The notes under the pieces were generated by a model, which saw only the letters and a program-made list of their open reading frames with translations, did no database searches and had not been told where the DNA came from. Below are positions 57,000 through 64,000 of a DNA stretch of 64,000 nucleotides, in pieces. The position numbers and the translations under genes are program-made. The stretch's first letter is position 1. Every line of letters begins with the position of its first letter. The DNA is from Platycnemis pennipes. Taxonomy: Eukaryota; Arthropoda; Insecta; Odonata; Platycnemididae. Where the stretch lies: assembly GCA_933228895.1 (NCBI GenBank), contig OW121852.1, positions 60,182,872-60,246,871 on the forward strand, read 5' to 3'.

Positions 57000-58432
57000 C
57001 TCACTATTAGCTCGCATTCATCCTGGTACTTCTTATTTTCTAAATCCTCTCCATTTGGCCTATGTACTTATCCCTCGCTCTGTTAGAGTACAGCCTCCAC
57101 AGAGATGTTCCATTATTTGTTTTTCGGGTTTCCTCTCGCGTTGATTGGTGCTGAGATTGTTCCCGTTGTATAACTCTTCCAGGTATTCTTTCCATCTCTT
57201 CACTTTGTCTTCATTTTCAATCAAAAGTTCTCCATTCTTGTCTCTTACAGCATATAGTTCCTTGAAGTGGTTCCTTACTATCCTATAGGCAGCTTCCACC
57301 TTTCCAAGGGAAATGTTGTTTCGTACATCGTTGCATAGATTGTTCATCCAAATTTCTCTATTTTTCCTGCTTTGCGACATATTTCGTTCCTTACTCCTTT
57401 GTAGAAAAGCCAACCTTCTTCAGTTTTCGCATTCTTGTAGTTTCTTCTTTCTTCGATCAGCACCAAGACTTCTTCCGTGATCCATGGCTTCTTCTTAACA
57501 ACTTTTCTTCTTCCAAGAACTTCTTTTGCGCTTCCTGTAGTCCATATTTAATGTTTTCCCAACGCTCATTTACTGGTGTTTTAGTCTGACCCTATTCTAT
57601 GTTGTTTTCCACTGCTTTCTGAAATTCCAGCCGATGTTGAGTGTCCTTTAGTTTTTCTACTTGGCAAATGTTCTTTACTGTTTTCTTCAATCTCTTCAAT
57701 TTTAGATGGCATTTCATCATCACTAAATTATGGTCACTATCGATGTCTGCACCCGGGTAGCTTTTGCAGTCCTTCACCTGATTCCTGAACCACTACTTCA
57801 CTAAAATGTAGTCTATTTGAAATCTTCCTCTGTCTCCTGGCATCTTCCACGTGTATCTTCTTCGGTTCCGATTTTTAAACAATGTGTTAGTATCCACTAA
57901 TTTATGTTGTGTGCAGAACTCCAGCAGTCTTTCTCCTCTTTCGCTTCAGTTTCCCGATCCATATTTTCCTGTTATTTTTCCATCTTGACCTTCTCCGACG
58001 ACAGCGTTCCAGTCTCCTAAAATAATTAGGTTTTCTTCTCCTCTTACTTGTTTTATTACTTCAGTGATATCTTCGTAGACGTCTTCCACGTCTTCATCTT
58101 CGTAGTCCGACTTAGGCATATAAACTTGCACCACAATGGTGTCTGTAGGCTTAGTTTCAATTTTAACCATTATAATCCTTTCACTGTATTGTAGCAAGCT
58201 CTTCACACGCAGTCCTGCACTCTTCCTGAGCATTATGCCTACTCCAGCGTTGCCATTCAGTGATCCGGTGTGAATAATTCTATAACTTCCACTCCAAAAG
58301 TCTCCTTCTTCGGGCCAACTCATTTCACTGATTCCTAATACATCGAGGTCCATTATCCGCATTTCCACCTTCAGGTTCTCCAGTCTTCCGCAGGTCCGAA
58401 GTGATCGCACGTTCCACGTTCCTGCCCTAAAA
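57000..58432 (-). mobile_element. LINE-A 5' half: endonuclease and linker
   Basis: The only LINE-A segment here with the endonuclease. It starts on the minus strand at about 58432 with a 'GTWNVRS' motif, the usual beginning of an apurinic-endonuclease-like domain in RTE elements, and fades near 57000 before the RT palm. Because it has the 5' part without the 3' part, it is not a simple 5'-truncated insertion and must have been cut by a later deletion. Confidence 0.85.
57060..58430 (-). pseudogene. LINE-A APE-type endonuclease and linker, with stops and two frame changes
   Basis: In order on the minus strand: 'GTWNVRSLRTCGRLENLK' (about 58370-58423), 'LGISEMSWPEEGDFWSG' (about 58290-58340) with the catalytic Glu, 'NAGVGIMLRKSAG', 'LGDWNAVVG' (about 57992-58018) with the Asp/Asn pair, and 'ADIDSDHNLVMMK' (about 57709-57747) with the terminal Asp-His pair. 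These are the metal-binding and catalytic residues of exonuclease/endonuclease/phosphatase-fold nucleases that nick target DNA. In-frame stops occur near 57947 and 57785, with another at 57592. The linker (57060-57590) changes frame twice. The linker is rich in Lys and Glu, as usual for RTE elements. Proteins of this type are widely annotated in insects as 'craniofacial development protein 2-like'. Confidence 0.85.
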
Positions 58433-58436
58433 TGAC

Positions 58437-58495
58437 TATCACAATTTATCCACCTATCCTAAATGGTGCAAAGGAACTCATCTGTCTCCTACTCC
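58437..58495 (+). mobile_element. SINE-1 alternative-tail scrap
   Basis: 'ccacctatcctaaatggtgcaaaggaact' region (58450-58478) matches the tails at 23.96 and 33.60 kb. It lies directly next to the 5' end of the LINE-A endonuclease segment. Confidence 0.5.
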
Positions 58496-58496
58496 A

Positions 58497-59272
58497 AATT
58501 AATACTACTAATTAATGTGGGCCTTATTTATCTGGCTCCTTTCAGTCTTACTGAAAACCATGTAGATCTGTCTTTCTCAGCCCTTCTGTGTACTTCTTCA
58601 TTTTTCTGTCAGTTAAACATTCAACATCCTAATGCTAAGCCCAATATCACGAAATCTCAAAGGCTATTGTTCTTTCCTGAGCAACCTCTCCGAAAGCCCA
58701 CGTCACTTACCCATGGCATTATGTGAGACTAATTATAAATTGCAATGATTCAATTGTGATTTACATCACGTCACATTATGTTCCCATATTTCTGATCACC
58801 ACTAAGGGAATGGATAAAATCAAGATTATAATATCTCAGATTCCGTAAATTACTCACTTCATGAAGTTATTACACCTCAGGGACAAAATAAATTGCTCAA
58901 AGATGCTAAACATGTTCCTAGTTATCTTTAGTATCTTTCCATAATTACCGATACTTCGTTGTGATTTCCTTGGATTTTTTATGAATAGGTATACTTATCT
59001 TAAATTTACCAAGAAATTTATTGAAAAGAAAATTATGGAGATATACCGCGAGGAAAAAGAAGGCATATGCAAATGGGCCAAACAATGTGGTACAACAGGG
59101 AGAAGTATCTATTTGTACCTTAGCTCCAGAAACGAATATTGAAGAATAGAAGCCTGCTGTTAGCCAATACTTATATTGAAGAAACTTATTAAGTTATACA
59201 GATAATAACAAGAAAATAACCCTAGTCATTAATGTCCTATTAATTCGTTAATACTCTACCCTAATAATTTTT
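58497..59272. other. No recognisable feature
   Basis: AT-rich, with only short frames. Confidence 0.45.
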
Positions 59273-59274
59273 CT

Positions 59275-59640
59275 TCGTTGAGTGTAAGATGTACTTCCCG
59301 TCTCTTTCATCCAATCTTAAGTTCCCGTTCATTTGCTAACTACATTTTCGTAATTCTTTCTCTTTTCCGCGTTCTTCAGCTTCCCATTACCTCTAACAAC
59401 CTTCTCAATCATTTTAAACTGCCACCTCCTAATTTCCTCCAGAAACTTCCTTTCCCGCACAACCAAATCCTTAGTCAGCATTCCAAACCGTTCGGCAAGC
59501 ATTTTTCATCCTCCTCCAAATCCACCGCTGAAATCAGTTCTCACAATTCATCCTAATAAGTCCAATTAAAGGAACCACACAACGTAACGCTGGCAATAAA
59601 AATGCTATGTAAAATTTTCGTCACGTCTTCACCCAGGGTT
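59275..59640 (-). mobile_element. LINE-B fragment, decayed
   Basis: On the minus strand, 'RKFLEEIRRWQFKMIEKVV' (about 59390-59450) is collinear with 'RNLIDEIRRWQRVWMEKVI' of the 11.4-kb copy. Upstream (59590-59620) a worn 'ASVTLCGSFNW' sits where 'MSVALYGAETW' would be. 59278-59556 is open on the opposite strand only by chance. No 3' UTR is recognised, so the copy is also 3' incomplete. Confidence 0.7.
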
Positions 59641-59754
59641 CACTTCAATCAGTCCTTAACGTGAATGGTTCTTTCTGCGAAAGTAGATCTCCTCTGTATG
59701 ACCAGCTACCTTCAACGCTATAATATCAGACGGGAATAGAACTATTCCAAAGGT

Positions 59755-59905
59755 CGGCCAAAAATATAGTCAGGAGGGTAACGATGCGGCCTGACATACC
59801 ACAGGCCGCGGGTTCGAAACCGCCTGCGCATGTGTGCAGTGTCGATGGAACGATTAGGCGTAGGTTCGTCGTTGCAATGTGGCCAAAGCAGTCGCAGTCC
59901 CCGCT
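59755..59905 (+). repeat. tRNA-like SINE head, GC-rich
   Basis: 'gtaacgatgcggcctgac' (59778-59796, A-box-like) and 'gccgcgggttcgaaaccgcc' (59806-59824, B box). The following 80 bp have no partner in the window. The short 'aggccgcgggttcg' type head resembles the 8.2-kb one. Confidence 0.5.
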
Positions 59906-60074
59906 TTTGAAACTTATTCGACTTATACTTATACGTCATTATACACTATTTCTACCCTGCCTCCCCCCTCGAAAAAACTTATTCCGTTGGCCTAGCATCT
60001 TCTCATGTTGTCTGTGCAGTATCTGTGTCAACTCTGTGTCAGCTACGAGTGATATGCTACCGTCGAATCACAGA

Positions 60075-60250
60075 ATGCTAATTTTTTTCTCCGTGGATAT
60101 TCACTCCAGAAGACTTCTCTTTGATTTCATTGATGGCTCTCTCGATGTAAACATTAAAAATTACGGGGAAGAGTGCACCGCCTTGTCTCACTCTTTTCCT
60201 TATTCTTGCTTCCTCACAGCTGAGTCCAGATTTTGTCTCTACGTACTCAA
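60075..60250 (-). mobile_element. LINE-A RT-palm scrap
   Basis: Very similar to 46384-46550. On the minus strand it reads through 'RIRKRVRQGGALFP' and 'NVYIERAINEIKEKSSGV', the palm region around the 'R.G..QG' loop and the sequence before the catalytic Asp pair. Both ends are truncated. It lies antisense inside the 212-residue plus frame at 59784-60422, which is therefore not a gene. Confidence 0.8.
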
Positions 60251-60252
60251 AT

Positions 60253-60982
60253 TCCTTTCTCCAGAAGGTATACTAGGAGGTAAAAACGCTCCTGTGCGAA
60301 ACAAGAAAAAACTAAGGTCGTTCGATTCGTCCCAACCAACCCGCCTCACTCCCCTCGTAAGTTCAAGGTCTCCCGTGTCCTTTTTTTCCCTTCTCCTCAT
60401 TCCGGAGGAGTTGTATGAATGAGGGCAATTGTGAGAATGACACGCATGGGATCGGAAAGCTCAGAGGATGGATGGACGGGTGAGATGGTGAATTCGACAG
60501 GGAGAGAGAGGGAAGCAATAAAATCGAAGGTCTCGAAGGGGCGCACGGAAGAAAACCTTCAGCTGGCAAGCGGGAGGAAAATATAAGGCGCCAACATTTG
60601 AGAGGTGGCTTCGACGAAAGAAAAGATGCTTCAGAGGGAATTTCACAAATTGAAAAAAAGGAGTCGAAGTTTTTTTTGAACTGTTATATACATACCGATT
60701 TTCCAGTAGAAGAAATAAACATTAAAGAAGCAGAGCATAAAATAGAAATAAAAGAATTTCAGTTACTTGGACAGTCCAGGTATAACAGGGGAAAAACTAT
60801 TAAAAATTACAAAAAGGACCTGTGGCATATTCAACCCAGGATACACTGCTTGAGCACCATCACCTGATGATGATGCTCAAATATTAAAATAATAACATAT
60901 ACTGTCACAATTTATTCATATCGTTCCGCAACTGAAAAGAACCTTTTGCGTACGAACGCACATGGGATTGGCACATCTTCCA
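60253..60982. other. Unassigned, with pyrimidine/purine-biased stretch and a hairpin
   Basis: 60360-60600 is base-biased and opens two short minus frames rich in Pro, Ser and Leu. At about 60863-60891 there is a hairpin with 13 of 14 paired positions. The Lys-rich 89-residue plus frame at 60598-60867 has no domain support. Confidence 0.4.
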
Positions 60983-60984
60983 TC

Positions 60985-61165
60985 TTAAAGACTTTATCAA
61001 GCCATCATGTCTCAAGATATTGCCAATTTAGCTGTCCCATCTTTGTTACAAAGTTTCCAGCAGACTTCTATTTCTTCCCACTCTTCGAAGGACTTCTTCT
61101 TTAGCCACTCGGTCGACCGATTTTTGCTCACCATTCTTCTGCTCAACCACATTTCCTTACAGCAA
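60985..61165 (-). mobile_element. LINE-A C-terminal scrap
   Basis: On the minus strand it contains the worn 'VAKEEVLRRVG' and 'RQIG.I' region and '..LETL', collinear with 53.98-54.16 kb. Ends are truncated on both sides. Confidence 0.65.
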
Positions 61166-61287
61166 TAAATAATTTAAAAATGTCTTCAGTATATTTTTCA
61201 TTAGTCTTCACGGAAAAATATTCCCGTGCGGTAACTGATATCAAATAATTACGAAAAAAATTTTGATAACGCGTCGATATAGATGTA

Positions 61288-61385
61288 CACTCATCATCAT
61301 CATCATTAGTTACAAATCCTCAGATTGGTTTGACGCAGCTCTCCACTCAGTTCTATCGGCTAATCTCTTCATATTTACGTATGGA
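61288..61385 (-). mobile_element. LINE-A 3' tip, about 0.1 kb
   Basis: (CAT)n at 61292-61306, the UTR block 'cctcagattggtttgacgcagctctcc' region (61319-61345), and a few C-terminal codons to about 61383. A classic extreme 5' truncation. Confidence 0.8.
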
Positions 61386-61387
61386 AA

Positions 61388-61688
61388 TATAAGATACGAA
61401 AAATACTATATATGGAACAGATGTACAATACCAATTAAAATCTGACCAAGCCTTATTGAGGTAGAAATGTGCCATCGCTGAGCGGAATGCACTGCACAGC
61501 TGCTTCGTCCTTCGCCAAAAAGGTATTGACACTTCATACAAACCCTTGACACTACATAGCCTCTCTATGGCTAACACCGAAGGCGAAGGGAGGAATGAAC
61601 AATGAAAATCGAAACCACAACCACGTATGAGTAAAGATAAGTATAAGAGATATCTCATGCTTTATCTCGTGCTCAAAGAGCAAGTCGA
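61388..61688. other. No recognisable feature
   Basis: Unassigned AT-rich spacer. The 101-residue minus frame 61353-61658 overlaps the LINE-A tip and has no motif. Confidence 0.4.
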
Positions 61689-61689
61689 C

Positions 61690-61765
61690 AATTAGAGGCA
61701 ATGTGCTAACCTTATAGTACAAAGGGTAGCGGGACGGGATCCGATCTTAGGCATGAGTATTGCGC
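61690..61765 (-). repeat. Possible tRNA-like head
   Basis: On the minus strand: 'gttaagactagcgcaatac' (61757-61775 region) could be a worn A box and 'gatcggatcccgtc' (61733-61746) a worn B box. Weak. Confidence 0.3.
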
Positions 61766-61907
61766 TAGTCTTAACGACTAATTACGGTCGGAACAAGGGT
61801 CGGTAAACTATTAAGACGGAAGAGCCATAACCTGTCCCTCACAACATTTTAAAAACTATTTGAGAATCATAACTTTATTTTTTTTAAAAGGGAAAATTTA
61901 AAGTACC

Positions 61908-62165
61908 AATACAATAGGGAAATTTTATCGGCCATATCTTGAGACAATATTGCCTGATGAAGACAATCGTCGAGGTAAATGAGCAACTGATAAATGAGTG
62001 GTAAGAATGTAAAAGGAAGGCCTCGCATTAGATGTATGGAGCAAGTAGTGAAGGATGTGAAAGAGAAGAACTTTGCGAATGTTAAGAGTTCAGCCGTTAG
62101 TAGAATCCACTGGAGAGCTGCGTCAAAGCAATCCTAGAATAGTTGACTGATAATGATGAGTATTA
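61908..62165 (+). mobile_element. LINE-A 3' end, plus strand
   Basis: 'ATCGGCCATATCTTGAGAC' region (61928-61948; 'GHILRQY'), then 'KTIVEVN', 'KGRPRIRCMEQVVKDVKEKNFANV' in two readable parts (62012-62090), then '.WRAASKQS' at 62109-62139. The 3' UTR follows, with an ATG-rich tail (62150-62160). Orientation is opposite to the 61.3-kb tip. Confidence 0.8.
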
Positions 62166-62167
62166 CA

Positions 62168-63632
62168 ATATGTGATTAGTATTTAATAAAATACGAAAAA
62201 TGTCTACATAAATCTTCCCATTGATTTCAATTACTGTGAACAATGAGACGCATTTTCTGAGAGGGTCTGTGCGTTCGGTTTGTAACTACACAGTTGTATT
62301 TAATTTGAGACACTATTCAAAATTTGGCATCAGTTAATGACATAATAATAGTTTTATTTACCATGACAATCTATGCCTATATGAATGAAGTTGTGTTGTT
62401 TTATTTTCATTTCAAATTTTCCTTCGGAATCACATGTACACACGAAAAGAGACGCATGTTACACGAGAACCGCAGTATGTAAGCCCTTAACTAGACGGTT
62501 CGACATAACCTTAGCTATTGGAGCATCTTAAAACCTTGAACCCACCATTTCTACCAACAGAGCCAACTCCGAGCCAGGGACAAGAGAAGACGGGTTGAGG
62601 CGAGCAAATATGGAGGAGGGATGGGAAAAAAACCTTCTTCCTCCTCATCACATCTTCTCACACGGCTCTTGGGAGAAGCAAGAAAGCATCTTGGTTCACA
62701 CGTAAGAAATCACATACTCCGCCAAAAAGGAGAGAAGGGAGAAGGAGTGCAGGGTAAAGGGGAGGAGAAGGAAAATGTGGGAGAGGAGGAGAAGGAAAGG
62801 GAGAATAAAGGACGAGAAATAGAAGAGAGAGTGAAAGGGGGGATGAAAAAGTAGTTCAAAAGAAAGTTCAATGGCTCGGAGAAAATTCTCCAAAACCGAA
62901 AGCAAACAAGTGTGAGAAATGTGTATGGCGCCGAGCTCAAGTTCAAGGGCCGAGGAAAAAGGGGAACGAAAGGAAAAACTTCTCCTGAGGTTGGCTGGCG
63001 GGGGGGAAGAGAGGAGGGCCGCCATTTTCGATCCCGGGGCGAAGGGTGGTAGGAATTTCCTGTCTCCTACCCCTCTCCCCCCGATCCCCAAAGATCTATC
63101 CCCTCCCCCACCACCACTCAGCCACCCAAACACTCTCCACCAACACCCGAAGTGCTCTTGCACCGAAGATGGAACATCAAGGTCTCTCGCGATGCGCCTC
63201 TTTCGGCACATTGAGAAGAGGAGGGAATCTCTTTTTTGTGTGGCGTTGCCTTGCCCTGGGCGTTTCCCTCCCAACCCCCTCTCCGCTCACTGCAGTATAT
63301 CAAAACACGATCCAAAAAAAAACTGCAACAACGGAACGGCCCCGAAGGGCAGAGTCGATTCCATTTCACGATCAACTGGAGAGAGAGCGTTCAGACCGTA
63401 AAACCACAAGAGTGACTCCCGCACGAACTCATCGACAGTATCTAGGTGTACTCTCACTGTAGGGTGAATTACATTGGCGTTGGCCGGGAGTGGGTGAGGC
63501 GATTACAAATCTTAATCGCAAATTTTTCTATCGCTATCAACGACGAGAACCTGGCCACCACACGGCAAACACACTCCGAAATAGGCAGTATGAAACATTT
63601 ATTACAAAGGGTGTTATTATGCAAGGGGATCA
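62168..63632. other. Unassigned; long purine-rich tract and GC-rich patch
   Basis: 62715-62865 is almost pure purine on the plus strand. 62880-63420 is GC-rich. Large overlapping frames on both strands (192 residues minus 62696-63274, 160 plus 62919-63401, 138 plus 63046-63462) are most easily explained by composition. I cannot exclude a 5' exon, but no domain is visible. Confidence 0.4.
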
Positions 63633-63635
63633 TGA

Positions 63636-63706
63636 TGACCTAGCGGGTAGAGCGATGGGCTACGGACCGGAAGGTCCCGGGTTCATATCCCAGCAGAAGC
63701 CTTTCC
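63636..63706 (+). repeat. tRNA-like head
   Basis: A box 'tgacctagcgggtagagcga' (63635-63655) and B box 'cccgggttcatatcccagc' (63675-63693). Acceptor ends do not pair. Probably a SINE head of a further family, or a decayed tRNA pseudogene. Confidence 0.5.
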
Positions 63707-63707
63707 G

Positions 63708-64000
63708 GATACCCTTACTTAAAATCTTTGCGAATCGATTTTCTGATGCGGAGGCGAAGAAAGAAATCTTGGGGGGAGGAGACAGATTGGATTGGGTGAA
63801 ATTGGGTTCATAGGAAATTGCAGGAGGCCCAGGGAAAGGAACTGGCCCCCCTAACCTGTAAGTTCGAATTTAACCTACCTAGTGTCATAGCCCAGTATAG
63901 GTTGAGCTCTACCCTCACCTGCCAACCCAACCTTCGGGTTTACAACTGACTGAGTGATTATTAAGCTAATCAAAACATGAATCACGGTCGTTTTCTAAAC
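63708..64000. other. No recognisable feature
   Basis: May hold the body of the SINE begun at 63636, but no partner copy exists in the window to confirm it. Confidence 0.35.

Noticed and set aside
59784..60422. 212-residue plus-strand open frame
   Set aside because: It begins in a tRNA-like head and runs antisense through a LINE-A palm fragment (60075-60250). No domain is visible.
62696..63401. Opposed 192- and 160-residue frames
   Set aside because: They lie in purine-rich and GC-rich DNA, which leaves several frames open by chance. Composition is low complexity and no domain is recognisable.
1..64000. CRISPR array, prokaryotic operon or phage system
   Set aside because: No regularly spaced short direct repeats, no dense co-oriented open frames. 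Non-LTR retrotransposons and tRNA-derived SINEs indicate an animal genome.
1..64000. LTR retrotransposon or integrated virus
   Set aside because: I saw no long direct repeats with TG...CA ends, no protease or integrase motifs and no viral structural protein in any frame.

Overview
This window is a stretch of eukaryotic, animal-type DNA that is AT-rich and gene-poor. I could not support any host protein-coding gene, rRNA, functional tRNA or CRISPR array. The longest open frames are antisense to repeats or sit in GC- or purine-biased patches. The organism is most likely an arthropod, probably an insect. This rests on RTE-like non-LTR retrotransposons whose endonuclease resembles the proteins often labelled 'craniofacial development protein 2-like' in insect gene sets, on several tRNA-derived SINE families, and on a PIF/Harbinger-type nonautonomous transposon. 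The species cannot be read from the sequence.

The content is a graveyard of retroelements, for which I use local names. LINE-A (RTE-like, with a (CAT/ATG)n tail) has about fifteen fragments at 1.5, 8.3, 15.0, 34.1, 41.6, 43.0, 45.6-46.9, 51.0, 53.8-54.7, 55.9-56.2, 57.0-58.4, 60.1, 61.0, 61.3 and 61.9-62.2 kb. Together they show the endonuclease, the reverse-transcriptase palm and the C-terminal tail, but no single copy is intact. LINE-B is a related but distinct lineage with a (TAA)n tail at 11.3, 40.3 and 59.3 kb. LINE-C is one 3' end at 42.4-42.8 kb with a different C-terminal RT tail and an (ATT)n tail.

SINE-1 has a tRNA-like head and a conserved middle region, with one tail ending in a 'cagacttgaaaa' block and another possibly ending in (CTA)n. 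Copies lie at 4.4, 5.9, 6.3, 14.1, 22.2, 23.7, 24.2, 24.3, 25.6, 28.7, 30.5, 33.3, 36.1, 43.2, 44.0, 50.1, 55.8, 56.2, 56.3 and 58.4 kb. SINE-2 is shorter, with a tRNA-like head followed by a short T-rich tail. It occurs at 4.8, 20.5, 34.5, 34.8, 35.0 and 38.5 kb, with possible relatives at 47.0 and 48.0 kb.

The most unusual items are: two related fold-back elements (4.45-4.67 and 39.91-40.08 kb) whose arms carry a motif resembling the hammerhead-ribozyme region of Penelope-like elements; a 544-bp PIF/Harbinger MITE with a TAA target duplication and the start of a Myb/SANT-like protein; and a 0.2-kb unidentified repeat in two inverted copies at 29.3-29.9 kb, one flanked by a 21-bp direct repeat. 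Between these, long stretches show nothing I can name.
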